Shown here in pieces: positions 34,092-42,601 of a DNA stretch of 64,000 nt (positions are counted from its first letter, which is position 1; each line of letters begins with the position of its first letter). Under the pieces are notes generated by a model. The model ran no database searches. It had not been told where the DNA came from and was given only the letters and a program-made list of their open reading frames with translations. The stretch is from contig VSNH01000001.1 in NCBI GenBank assembly GCA_009774215.1, positions 1 through 64,000 of the forward strand, written 5' to 3'. The DNA is from Lachnospiraceae bacterium (GTDB lineage Bacteria > Bacillota > Clostridia > Lachnospirales > Lachnospiraceae). The position numbers and the translations under genes were made by a program.

Positions 34092-35825
34092 ATGGAACGG
34101 GAAAGCTATAAGAAGAATGATATCGTCAGGCTTACGATTGAGGATATCGGCAACGACGGCGAGGGCATCGGCAAGGCGGATGGCTATACCCTGTTTGTAA
34201 AGGATGCCGTGATCGGGGATGTCATTGAAGCGCGTATTACCAAGTGCAAGAAAAACTATGGCTATGCGAGAGTAGAGAAGGTGGTGACGCCTTCTCCTTT
34301 TCGTGTGGAGCCGAAATGCCCCTTTCACAGACAATGCGGCGGCTGTCAGATTCAGGCTATGAGCTATGAGAGACAGCTTGTGTATAAGCAGAATAAAGTG
34401 CGCAACCACCTGCGGCGCATCGGGGGCTTTCCCCCGGAACTGCTTGATAAAGTTATGGAGCCGATTGTCGGCATGGAGGAGCCGTGGCATTACCGCAATA
34501 AAGCGCAGTATCCCGTTGGATATGACAAGGCGGGAAATCTTGTTGTGGGTTTTTATGCGGGAAGAACCCACGATATCATTGCCAATACGGACTGCCCATT
34601 AGGGCCGCCTGAGAATAAAGAGATTTTGGAGGCGGTTCTAACCTATATGAGAGAGAATGGCGTGAGCGCCTATCGGGAAAGTACGGGAGAGGGGCTTGTG
34701 CGGCATGTGCTCATCCGTACGGGGTTTGCTTCCGGGGAAATTATGGTGTGTCTCGTAATAAATGGGAAAAGACTGCCGGCGGAGGAAAAGCTGGTGGAGA
34801 CGCTGACCGGGTTGGAGCTGGAAGACGAAGCGGACTCGACGGATGGATGCGGACGGTCGGCGGCAGGTGATGAAGAGGATGCCGCCGGGCGCGGGCAGAC
34901 GGTACAGATGGAAAAGTGGAAAGCGCCGCGGAAAAGGATCGTCAGCATTTCGGTCAGTATCAACAGGGAAAAGACGAACGTGATTATGGGACAGGAAATA
35001 CGGGTGCTCAGGGGCAGAGGATGGATTGAGGACAGCCTCAGAGTCATGGAAGCCGAGGCTTCTGTGGAAGGCGGGAGCGCAGAACATAGAACCGCGGGAG
35101 ATGGAGATGCCGAAAGTGTTGAAAAGGTTTCATTTCAAATTTCACCTCTCTCTTTTTATCAGGTAAATCCCCGTCAGACGGAAAAGCTTTATGGACTGGC
35201 ATTGGAATACGCAGGCCTTACGGGCAAAGAAACCGTGTGGGATCTGTACTGCGGCATCGGGACGATATCCCTCTTCTTGGCGAAACGGGCGAAGATGGTT
35301 TATGGGGTGGAGATCGTGCCGCAGGCTATTGAGGATGCGCGGGAGAATGCCCGAAGGAATGGGATAACGAATGCGGAATTTTTTGTGGGGAAGGCGGAGG
35401 AAGTGCTGCCGGGATTTTATAAGAGAAAGTCGTCGGTAATGTCCGGGGAAAATACGGCGGGAAACTGTCTGAACGGCTTGTCAGAGAACGTTAATAATGG
35501 AGCAGCGGGAAAAACAAATGGGATTGAATGGGCGGAAAATGATAGAATGGACACGGAGCTACAGATGCGGCATCCGGATGTGATTGTGGTTGACCCGCCC
35601 CGGAAGGGCTGTGACGAGAAGTGTTTAGAGACTATGATTGCGATGCGGCCGGGCAGGATTGTCTATGTGAGCTGCGATCCCGCGACGCTGGCGCGGGATC
35701 TGAAGGTGTTGTGCGGGGGAGGGTATGAGTTGAAGCGGGTTAGGGGCGTGGATCAGTTTGGGGGGACCGGGCATGTGGAAAGTACCGTTCTGTTGCAAAG
35801 AAGAGGTGCTGATCCGGCACATTAA
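34092..35825 (+). CDS. rlmD: 23S rRNA (uracil-C5)-methyltransferase, RlmD/RumA type
   Basis: A 577-residue TrmA-family enzyme that methylates uracil C5 in 23S rRNA. An N-terminal TRAM domain (about 8-65) precedes the iron-sulfur cysteines (CPFHRQCGGCQ) and the Rossmann domain with WDLYCGIGTISLFLA. The catalytic block is VVDPPRKGCDEKCLE, then YVSCDPATLARDL. Two poorly conserved hydrophilic insertions make it longer than usual (about 450-480): DEADSTDGCGRSAAGDEED near 240-260 and a stretch near 445-490 rich in Asn and Gly. Both are in frame. The start ATG at 34092 follows AGGGGTAAC. Confidence 0.93.
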   Translation: MERESYKKNDIVRLTIEDIGNDGEGIGKADGYTLFVKDAVIGDVIEARITKCKKNYGYARVEKVVTPSPFRVEPKCPFHRQCGGCQIQAMSYERQLVYKQNKVRNHLRRIGGFPPELLDKVMEPIVGMEEPWHYRNKAQYPVGYDKAGNLVVGFYAGRTHDIIANTDCPLGPPENKEILEAVLTYMRENGVSAYRESTGEGLVRHVLIRTGFASGEIMVCLVINGKRLPAEEKLVETLTGLELEDEADSTDGCGRSAAGDEEDAAGRGQTVQMEKWKAPRKRIVSISVSINREKTNVIMGQEIRVLRGRGWIEDSLRVMEAEASVEGGSAEHRTAGDGDAESVEKVSFQISPLSFYQVNPRQTEKLYGLALEYAGLTGKETVWDLYCGIGTISLFLAKRAKMVYGVEIVPQAIEDARENARRNGITNAEFFVGKAEEVLPGFYKRKSSVMSGENTAGNCLNGLSENVNNGAAGKTNGIEWAENDRMDTELQMRHPDVIVVDPPRKGCDEKCLETMIAMRPGRIVYVSCDPATLARDLKVLCGGGYELKRVRGVDQFGGTGHVESTVLLQRRGADPAH

Positions 35826-35917
35826 AGAATGGGTAGGACAAAAACAGAAAACAAAGTCGGGAAGGCATTAGAGTGCAATCATTTAGGAATGGCAATAACG
35901 CTTAAGGTAAATCCACA

Positions 35918-36202
35918 ATGCTGAATATTATGGCTAATAAATTAAAGCTGGAGGGTCAGGAGTATGCGACCAATAATCAATATGGAAATACTTCCTGTTT
36001 TATGAATTTTGTAAGGGAATGTGAGTTCGCATAAGGCGAGGATGAAGAGGGAAAAAGGATAGAGGGCATTCCAGCGAACAGCAGATATATAAAAAGCGAA
36101 GATATTTTGTATGAGATCAAGAAAATCCAGCAGGAAAAGATTTTAGGAGAAGGCTATATTTATGAGCATGTCAGAAAAGGGATTTCAGGGAAAGAAATAT
36201 AA
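35918..36202 (+). pseudogene. Decayed ORF with one internal stop, unrecognised
   Basis: From ATG 35918 a frame runs 38 codons (start MLNIMANKLKLEGQEYA, end FMNFVRECEFA) to TAA at 36032-36034. It continues in the same frame for 55 codons (GEDEEGKRIEGIPANSRY to YEHVRKGISGKEI) before the next stop. Keeping one frame across the stop suggests a recently inactivated gene of about 94 residues or a gene end that lost its start. I do not recognise the family. The base composition is AT-rich, like the HsdR_N-type gene downstream. Nothing else is seen in the 420-base gap. Confidence 0.4.
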
Positions 36203-36245
36203 CACTTAAAAGAAAAAGCAATTATCTGATAATGGGGGTTAAAAG

Positions 36246-37142
36246 ATGAATCATTGGTTAGAGAAAGTTGCAACTTTTGATTATGACATGTTAAATAATC
36301 CGGAGTTTAAAGAGGATTCTGTCAGAGAGGAAATAATAATGCCGTTGATCAAAGCTTTGGGATACGACTATAAGGGAAAATATAAAATAGTTCGTAGTAG
36401 AAAATTACAGCATCCCTTTACTATGATTGGAGCTAATAAATATAAAATACTAATTTATCCGGATTATATTTTAGAATGTGACGGAAAGTGTGTCTGCATT
36501 GTAGAAGCGAAAGCGCCTTCAGTGTCTTTAGATAATGAAGAATGTATTGGTCAGGCATACTCATATGCTGTCCACAGAGAGGTAAGGGCAAATTTTTACG
36601 CTCTCTGCAATGGAAAAGAGTTTAGACTGTATTCGACATTTCTTCCTGACCCGGTAATAATATTTCGAATGGATTATTTGATGAGCCATTTTGACAGGTT
36701 AAGTGCAGTGATGGGAGCAGAAAATATTTTATCTTATTCGGAAAAGCAAATTGCGAAGGATTTGGGAATTCATTTGAAAATGCTATCAGCAGGGTGTGCT
36801 GAACAGAGATTTATATTTATGGATTTTCCCATTTATCGGATTTTTTTAGTGGAGCCGGACACTTATACGATAGATGTCACAACAGTAATAGATGGAGATA
36901 AATATTGCGGTTCCTTCGATTTTAATTACAATACGCTTCTTCAGCTTAGAAATGTTCTTCCATCTGATGCATTAGAAAAATTAAAGGGGCCTTTTGAGGG
37001 AGCACCAATATGTGTTGAAATGATAGGGGCAACAATTGAAGTGGGAATTAATTGCACACTGGGAGAAAAAATATATGAAAATCAGGATGAGCATTATATG
37101 CCTTTAAGAGTTTGTGATTTTCAGTATGCGCATCTAAAGTAA
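36246..37142 (+). CDS. Solo HsdR_N-type PD-(D/E)XK nuclease-like protein
   Basis: A 298-residue protein whose first half matches the N-terminal nuclease domain of type I restriction HsdR subunits: SVREEIIMPLIKALGY (Glu28/Glu29), YPDYILECDGKCVCIVEAKAP with Asp73, Glu87 and Lys89, and GQAYSYA with Gln103. These are the catalytic residues of the PD-(D/E)XK fold, all present. The C-terminal half (about 165-298) is unassigned and lacks the helicase motor of HsdR. No HsdM or HsdS is nearby. The gene is visibly AT-richer than its neighbours, suggesting transfer. It could serve in phage defence or DNA repair; that is inference. Confidence 0.7.
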   Translation: MNHWLEKVATFDYDMLNNPEFKEDSVREEIIMPLIKALGYDYKGKYKIVRSRKLQHPFTMIGANKYKILIYPDYILECDGKCVCIVEAKAPSVSLDNEECIGQAYSYAVHREVRANFYALCNGKEFRLYSTFLPDPVIIFRMDYLMSHFDRLSAVMGAENILSYSEKQIAKDLGIHLKMLSAGCAEQRFIFMDFPIYRIFLVEPDTYTIDVTTVIDGDKYCGSFDFNYNTLLQLRNVLPSDALEKLKGPFEGAPICVEMIGATIEVGINCTLGEKIYENQDEHYMPLRVCDFQYAHLK

Positions 37143-37223
37143 TGACTATGCTGAAATAGTTATATACATATAGGAAAAAAGAAAGATCTCGATCCTTTAA
37201 AGAAAATTACAGGAGGTATGTGA

Positions 37224-37895
37224 ATGACCATCGAATCCCAATTCAACCTGATCGCCCAAGAATACGACGCCAACCGCAAAAAATTTATTCCCTGCTTTGA
37301 CGATTACTACATAAGCACGACAAAATTTATAGCGTCAAACATAGCGGAACCGAAGCGGGTTTTGGACTTAGGGGCAGGGACGGGGCTGCTGTCCTATTTC
37401 TGGTACCGCCACTTTCCGATATCCGAATATGTGCTTGTCGATATCGCGGATGACATGCTGCAGGTTGCCCGGAAACGGTTTGCAGGAATAGATACGGTAT
37501 CATATCAGGTGGCGGATTATTCCGAAGAGCTGCCGGTGCAGGATTTTGATGCGATTGTATCAGCGCTGTCAATACACCATCTGGAAAACAGGGATAAGGA
37601 AAAGCTGTTTGAAAGGATTTACGACAAATTACCCGAAGGCGGGCTGTTTGTGAACTATGACCAGTTTTGTGCGGGACAGGCTGGCATGGACGGCTGGTTT
37701 GATTCCTATTGGGAGAGCCAGCTTGCGGAGAGCGGACTGACAGAACATGATATTGCACTGTGGAAAGAGCGCAGGAAGCTGGACAGGGAATGTTCTGTTG
37801 AGGAGGAAACGGAGATGCTTTGCAAATGCGGTTTTAAGACTGTTAAATGTGTTTATTCTTATCAGAAGTTTTCTGTTATTGCCGCGATAAAGTAG
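37224..37895 (+). CDS. Class I SAM-dependent methyltransferase
   Basis: A 223-residue methyltransferase with motif I VLDLGAGTGLLSYFW (about 46-60), the acidic residue ending strand 2 (VLVDIADDML) and the post-core SALSIHHLENRDKEKLF typical of Methyltransf_25/UbiE-like enzymes acting on small molecules. It lacks the NPPY or DPPY motif of DNA methyltransferases, so it is not the partner of the HsdR_N-type protein upstream. The start ATG at 37224 follows AGGAGGTATGTG. The substrate is unknown. Confidence 0.85.
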   Translation: MTIESQFNLIAQEYDANRKKFIPCFDDYYISTTKFIASNIAEPKRVLDLGAGTGLLSYFWYRHFPISEYVLVDIADDMLQVARKRFAGIDTVSYQVADYSEELPVQDFDAIVSALSIHHLENRDKEKLFERIYDKLPEGGLFVNYDQFCAGQAGMDGWFDSYWESQLAESGLTEHDIALWKERRKLDRECSVEEETEMLCKCGFKTVKCVYSYQKFSVIAAIK

Positions 37896-37961
37896 GTTCC
37901 GACCGCAATGATGTTTTAGCAAAACAGGTTGGGCGGTATGCGTGAGGGGATGGAAAGAAAT

Positions 37962-38303
37962 ATGAAATTGATATTGGAGGGAATGGATGAGCTGATAGCT
38001 TCTGCAGGATATTGTGCCAAAAGAAAATATGAAAATGAAGTTCTGAATACGATATATCATTATTGTCTCTTATTTTATACGAAAGAGGACGAGGTTATTG
38101 CGCTTTCAGGAAAGTCTCTTAAGGTAGTCCTATATAGCAAATATTATTGGCTTACGCGGTATGTGAAAAAATATAATGAAGTAAATGGATATGATGCGGG
38201 TATGGAGCAGCAGCAGTTTAAACTGATTGAGGAATTGCAGCAGAGGCTTGGAGATGTTGATTGGGACTTGCTTCAAAGAATAGATGATGATATGGTGAAA
38301 TGA
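37962..38303 (+). CDS. Small soluble protein of unknown function
   Basis: About 113 residues, helical and charged (GMDELIASAGYCAKRKYENEV...LLQRIDDDMVK), with no membrane segment and no family I recognise. The start is uncertain: ATG at 37962 has GGAAAG upstream, while ATG 37938 or TTG 37929 would lengthen it by 8 or 11 residues. The acyltransferase gene begins 16 bases later, so the two are probably cotranscribed. Confidence 0.6.
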   Translation: MKLILEGMDELIASAGYCAKRKYENEVLNTIYHYCLLFYTKEDEVIALSGKSLKVVLYSKYYWLTRYVKKYNEVNGYDAGMEQQQFKLIEELQQRLGDVDWDLLQRIDDDMVK

Positions 38304-38318
38304 AACAGGAGGAATACC

Positions 38319-39446
38319 GTGTCAAAAGAATACTATTTCATATTTTACATTATTCTCGCAGCAGTTTTATTGATCGGCGTAAAGCCAGAGGGCAAGGGGA
38401 AGTGGTTCGAGGATACGCTGTCGCTGAGGGTATCTAAGGGGCTGCTTGGTTTTTGCGCGGTTGGTATCATGCTGCATCATATGTCTCAGACGATCTTTTT
38501 TGCGGGTGAAGATCCGGGTGTTTTGTTGTTTATGGTGGATGTCGGGGTGTGCTTTGTCGGAATGTTTTTCTTTTTCTCCGGCTACGGGTTATACAGCAGT
38601 CTGCGCGATAAGCCAAATTATTTGAAGGGATTTTTGCGAAACCGACTTACGGCGATTTTGGTGCCCCTTTATTTATGCAATTTTGTTTTTATTCTTGGGT
38701 CGTATTTCGCTAAGTACCATTTTAAAAAGGGAGAGCTTTTTCCGTATCTGACAGGGGTGATCCTGATGAATAACCAGATGTGGTACATAGTGGAGATTTT
38801 TGTTTTATATTTGCTATTCTTTTGTGTGTTTGGGCTGATCAAAAACAGGGATGTGGCTTGCGGCATATATGGGGTAATGTTGATGGGCCTGATCGTGTTC
38901 AGTCTGCGGTTAGGACATGATACGACGACGCCCACTCAGGGGTTATGGTTTCATGGGGAGTGGTGGTACAATACCACGCTGATGATTTGGGTGGGAATTC
39001 TGTTTGCGCGCTGGGAGAGGCAGATTCTCAGTGTGATTCGGAAATTCTACGGAATTATGCTTGCCGTTTTCCTGTTACTGACAGCATTCTTGTATAACAG
39101 AACGATATATATGCTGCAGACGAAGGGGTATTGGTATGAGTGGGACGGGTATCCTGGCTACAAGGAAAAATGGCAGACGCTGGGCGTGCAGTTTAGCTTT
39201 GTATTTGTGGTAGTGTTGACGGTGGTGATCCTGCTCCAAAAGATCAAATGCAGCAATAGGCTTTTGGATTTCCTGGGGGAGATCGCATTGGAACTGTATC
39301 TGATTCATAATCTGTTTCTCTTGTATATGCCAATAAAAAACAGAGTTTTTTATATTTTAGCATGTTATGCGGCGTCGATTCTTTTGGCGGCTATTTTGCA
39401 TACCGCAGACAAGAAACTGATACGACTTTTGCATAAGAAGAAGTGA
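38319..39446 (+). CDS. Acyltransferase_3-family membrane protein
   Basis: A 375-residue protein with about ten membrane helices. The family marker histidine pair lies in GIMLHHMSQTIFF (about 47-60), followed by FVGMFFFFSGYGLYSSL and FLRNRLTAILVPLYL. Acyltransferase_3 proteins O-acetylate or succinylate cell-surface sugars across the membrane. The acceptor here is unknown. The start is GTG at 38319 with ACAGGAGGAATACC upstream. The gene ends before a hairpin (GGTTATC...GATAACC, 39449-39486) with no clear T run. Confidence 0.82.
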   Translation: MSKEYYFIFYIILAAVLLIGVKPEGKGKWFEDTLSLRVSKGLLGFCAVGIMLHHMSQTIFFAGEDPGVLLFMVDVGVCFVGMFFFFSGYGLYSSLRDKPNYLKGFLRNRLTAILVPLYLCNFVFILGSYFAKYHFKKGELFPYLTGVILMNNQMWYIVEIFVLYLLFFCVFGLIKNRDVACGIYGVMLMGLIVFSLRLGHDTTTPTQGLWFHGEWWYNTTLMIWVGILFARWERQILSVIRKFYGIMLAVFLLLTAFLYNRTIYMLQTKGYWYEWDGYPGYKEKWQTLGVQFSFVFVVVLTVVILLQKIKCSNRLLDFLGEIALELYLIHNLFLLYMPIKNRVFYILACYAASILLAAILHTADKKLIRLLHKKK

Positions 39447-39547
39447 GCGGTTATCGGAGCGCTGCAGGCGGATGTTTCGGATAACCTTATTCCCCGCTGT
39501 TTTCCCGGGCACAGTCATAAAATAGTGGTATATAGGAGGGCACACAA

Positions 39548-40192
39548 ATGAGCATGACCAACATTACAGTCAACACCCAGAGCAGCATCCGCATCGAGGG
39601 CTCGAAAATCTTATACTTTGACCCGTACCAAATTGCGAACGCCGCCCACGACGGGGATCTGATCTTTATCACCCACGATCATTACGACCATTTTGATCCG
39701 GAGTCCATTGCGAAGCTGAGGAAGGCGGAGACGCTTCTTGTCGCGCCGGAATCCATGAAAAAGAAGACGCTTTCCAAGTCGGGCATTGCCGAGGAAAACT
39801 GTCTGTTCTATCGACCGGGGGAATCCCATGAGGCGGGCGGCGTTGTGATTGAGACGATTCCGGCCTACAATAAGCTGAAACCCTTTCATCCAAAGGGAAA
39901 GAAATGGCAGGGATATGTGGTGACGCTGGATGGCACTCGTTACTATGTGTCCGGCGATACGGATGTGAATAAAGATATCGGGAAAGTGTGCTGCGATGTG
40001 GCATTGATTCCGATCGGGGGATTTTACACGATGGACTGGAAACAGGCGGCGGAGTATATTGCGCAGCTAAAACCGAAAGCGGTGATCCCTACGCATTATG
40101 GCAGCATTGTGGGGAAGAAAACCGACGGGCAGGATTTCCGAAAGATGCTGGAAGGTCTGGACGTCGGCATTCAGGTGGAACTGAAATTATAG
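39548..40192 (+). CDS. Metallo-beta-lactamase-fold hydrolase
   Basis: A 214-residue cytoplasmic MBL-fold protein with the zinc motif THDHYDHFD (about 42-50), SGDTDVN and the late histidine in PTHYGS. It resembles the UPF0173/UlaG-like group of hydrolases acting on small phosphoesters, lactones or similar, with unknown substrate. The ATG at 39548 follows TAGGAGGGCAC. It converges on the LacI-type gene; an AGTTCT...AGAACT hairpin lies between. Confidence 0.82.
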   Translation: MSMTNITVNTQSSIRIEGSKILYFDPYQIANAAHDGDLIFITHDHYDHFDPESIAKLRKAETLLVAPESMKKKTLSKSGIAEENCLFYRPGESHEAGGVVIETIPAYNKLKPFHPKGKKWQGYVVTLDGTRYYVSGDTDVNKDIGKVCCDVALIPIGGFYTMDWKQAAEYIAQLKPKAVIPTHYGSIVGKKTDGQDFRKMLEGLDVGIQVELKL

Positions 40193-40248
40193 ATGTGTGA
40201 ATCCTTGGCGCTTTCAGTTCTTCGAAAATGTTTATATCAGCAGAACTG

Positions 40249-41256
40249 TCAATCTGCAGGCGCATCCGTTTCCCGAGTAGTTCCCCCATGCGCATAGGTG
40301 ACGGGCAGGCAGACCAATGGCGGCTTTGCCATCGTATTTTCACGCAGAAGGAGATCGACGCACATCTCCGCCATGTCGGGAATAGGCTGGACAATGGTTG
40401 AACAGTGGTAATCCATGTTTCCGAAAGCCCGTATTCCGTCAAAGCCGATAAGCTGTACATCCTCCGGCACGCGTATCCCGAGCTTTTGCAGCGTCCTCAG
40501 AACATGGCAGGCGAGACGGTCGGTTACGCAGAAAATGCCGTCAAAGGATAAGGTCCCTTCGTGTATATGTTCAGATATAAAATATTCAAATTCTTCTATA
40601 GAATCCCCATCATTTAAAATTTTCATCTCATAGGAAAGGCCGTGGGAGAGGCAGCCGGTCTCAAAGCCGGCTTTTCGCTTGTTTGGCTCGTTGTCAAGGG
40701 TAGATCCGTTTCGCAAAAAGGCGACGTGTCTGCAGCCGAGGCTGGCCAGCTTTTCGGCGGCGAGCTGACCGCCGGCGAAATTATCGCAGGCGACGCAGGG
40801 AATTTTGGAACCCATGGAACGGTCGATGGCGACAAAGGGGGTGTTTTCATCCACAATGAGATCAGGGTTGTAGGTAAGGCCGATAATCCCGTCCACTTTA
40901 TTCTGCTGTGCCATTGTTACATATTCCTGCTCCTGTCGGGGATCGTAATCGGTGGCGCACAAGAGCATCCGGTATCTCTTTTTCATAAGCGCTACATTAA
41001 TGTAATAAGTAAGGGAAGCATAAAAGGGGTCGATGGTATTGGGGATTAAGAGGGCAACGGTGTAGGTTTTGTTTGCCTTAAGACCCTGCGCATAGCTGTT
41101 AACCTGATAATGCAGTTTTTGGATGGCGGCCTCCACACGGATGCGGTAGGAATCCCCCACAGGCAGACCGTTTACAACTTTGGATACCGTACCGAGCGCA
41201 ACGCCGGCTTCTTTTGCGACATCCTTCATGGTTGGAGTTGAAAATTCTTTTTTCAT
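40249..41256 (-). CDS. LacI-family repressor of the fructan/sucrose locus
   Basis: A 335-residue LacI/GalR regulator with an N-terminal helix-turn-helix and hinge helix (about 5-60, TMKDVAKEAGVALGTVSKVVNG) and a periplasmic-binding-protein-like sugar domain (about 65-330). It is divergent from the ABC transporter/GH32 genes, so it probably senses fructose, sucrose or their phosphates and represses that operon. The ATG at 41256 follows AAGGGGCG; an upstream ATG at 41289 lacks a ribosome site. Candidate operators are listed at 41312, 41440 and 41595. Confidence 0.9.
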   Translation of the reverse strand: MKKEFSTPTMKDVAKEAGVALGTVSKVVNGLPVGDSYRIRVEAAIQKLHYQVNSYAQGLKANKTYTVALLIPNTIDPFYASLTYYINVALMKKRYRMLLCATDYDPRQEQEYVTMAQQNKVDGIIGLTYNPDLIVDENTPFVAIDRSMGSKIPCVACDNFAGGQLAAEKLASLGCRHVAFLRNGSTLDNEPNKRKAGFETGCLSHGLSYEMKILNDGDSIEEFEYFISEHIHEGTLSFDGIFCVTDRLACHVLRTLQKLGIRVPEDVQLIGFDGIRAFGNMDYHCSTIVQPIPDMAEMCVDLLLRENTMAKPPLVCLPVTYAHGGTTRETDAPAD

Positions 41257-41311
41257 ATCAGACGCCCCTTCGTGCTGGTGTTTCATCATTGTAAAGTATG
41301 TAAAGTAAGGA

Positions 41312-41330
41312 ATGAAACGAATCGTGAAAT
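41312..41330 (+). promoter_or_regulatory. Candidate LacI-type operator 1
   Basis: ATGAAACG-aat-CGTGAAAT: the same 8-3-8 pattern occurs at 41440-41458, and the CG-centred halves are typical of LacI/GalR sites. It lies 56 bases upstream of the repressor start, so it may serve autoregulation. Confidence 0.55.
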
Positions 41331-41439
41331 TCTGTGAAATAGTAGCACAACCCGCATAAAAACACGGTGCCGTTTACAGCCTTTCCACAAACATTATAAA
41401 GTGATATAGAAGTTTTGTAAAGAAAGAAAAAATAAGTAT

Positions 41440-41458
41440 ATGAAACGTTACGTGAAAT
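41440..41458 (+). promoter_or_regulatory. Candidate LacI-type operator 2
   Basis: ATGAAACG-tta-CGTGAAAT differs from operator 1 only in the three central bases. It sits mid-way in the divergent region. Confidence 0.55.
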
Positions 41459-41548
41459 ATGTATGTGCATAAGTCACAAAATATAGCCTTAAATTTAGTG
41501 AAAAACGGAAAAGATGGCAATAAAAGAGAAGAAAATCGGCAATCTGTG

Positions 41549-41578
41549 TTGACGAAAACGGATATCAAATGGTAATAT
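41549..41578 (+). promoter_or_regulatory. Promoter of the ABC transporter/GH32 operon
   Basis: TTGACG and TAATAT are separated by 18 bases, about 85 bases before the first permease gene. The region 41257-41661 holds no gene. Confidence 0.65.
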
Positions 41579-41594
41579 GCAAATATAAAGAAAT

Positions 41595-41616
41595 AACGTT
41601 TCACGAAACAAACGTT
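41595..41616 (+). promoter_or_regulatory. Candidate LacI-type operator 3 at the transcription start
   Basis: AACGTTTCACGAAACAAACG contains the GTTTCAC/GAAAC half-sites of the two upstream operators in a different spacing. It lies just after the expected transcription start, so bound repressor would block elongation. Confidence 0.5.
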
Positions 41617-41661
41617 ACAAATCAAAAAAGGTGAGAGATAGGATCAGGAAGGAGAAGGCAG

Positions 41662-42591
41662 ATGAGTAGAACAAAGACGGCGCCTCAGACGGGCGGCAAA
41701 TCGCTGAAAAGGCGGTTGAAGGATAACTGGCAGTTGTATGCGATGCTTTTGGTGCCGGTGGTACTGACCATTGTATATAAGTACATACCGATGTACGGCA
41801 TCCAGATTGCATTCAGGGATTATAAGGCCAGCAAAGGATTCGCGGGGAGCGAATGGGTCGGACTTGAGTGGTTCTTCCGGTTTTTCAGTGCGCCAACCTT
41901 TTGGCGGATGATGAAGAACACCATATTGCTTAGCTTATACAGCTTGCTTTGGGGATTTCCCATTCCGATTATTCTTGCTCTGATGATGAACCAGATGCGG
42001 TTCCACCGTTTTAAAAGGATCACCCAGACGGTACTCTACGCGCCGCACTTCATATCCACGATGGTTATCTGTGGTATGATCCGGATCTTCTTAAGTCCTT
42101 CGGGGGGTCTGATTAACCTGATTGCGGGAACGTCCATAGATTTCCTAACCGAGTCTTCCGCGTTCCGTACGATCTACATCGCGTCGGGAATATGGCAGGA
42201 CGCGGGATGGGGCATTATCGTTTACATGGCAACGTTAGCAAATGTAGATACGTCGCTCTATGAGGCGGCGAAGGTGGACGGCGCGTCTTTGTTCCAGCGA
42301 ATCATCCATATCGACATACCGGAGTTGGCGCCTATTATGGTACTGAATCTGATTATGAGCGTGGGCGGGCTGATGAACGTAGGTTTTGAAAAGGTATGGC
42401 TCCTGCAGACAGATTTGAACAAAGCGGCGAGTGACGTCATAGCGGTTTACGTTTATCAACAAGGTATCGAGCGCGCCAAGTACAGTTATTCCACGGCGGT
42501 GGGATTGTTTAACACGGTAATCAACATTATTTTGTTGATCGCGGTGAATAAGGCGGCAAAACGAATATCGGAAGACACGAGTTTCATATAG
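41662..42591 (+). CDS. Sugar ABC transporter permease (LplB type)
   Basis: A 309-residue CUT1-type permease with six membrane helices and the EAA loop EAAKVDGASLFQRIIHIDIP, which contacts the ATPase. The N-terminus (LKRRLKDNWQLYAMLLVPVVLTIVYKYIPMYG) is that of the LplB/YtcO group. Together with the next two genes it forms an importer, here most likely for fructo-oligosaccharides or sucrose because a GH32 hydrolase follows. The start ATG follows AAGGAGAAGG. No ATPase gene is in the locus; a shared MsmK/UgpC-type subunit elsewhere is assumed. Confidence 0.92.
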   Translation: MSRTKTAPQTGGKSLKRRLKDNWQLYAMLLVPVVLTIVYKYIPMYGIQIAFRDYKASKGFAGSEWVGLEWFFRFFSAPTFWRMMKNTILLSLYSLLWGFPIPIILALMMNQMRFHRFKRITQTVLYAPHFISTMVICGMIRIFLSPSGGLINLIAGTSIDFLTESSAFRTIYIASGIWQDAGWGIIVYMATLANVDTSLYEAAKVDGASLFQRIIHIDIPELAPIMVLNLIMSVGGLMNVGFEKVWLLQTDLNKAASDVIAVYVYQQGIERAKYSYSTAVGLFNTVINIILLIAVNKAAKRISEDTSFI

Positions 42592-42601
42592 GAGGTGCGG
42601 C

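Noticed and set aside
36246..37895. Type I or II restriction-modification pair made of the HsdR_N-type protein and the methyltransferase
   Set aside because: The methyltransferase lacks a DNA-methylase catalytic motif and looks like a small-molecule enzyme; no specificity subunit is present.
37880..37960. Hairpin GTTTT-agc-AAAAC as a terminator after the methyltransferase gene
   Set aside because: The stem is short and A/T-only and no T run follows.
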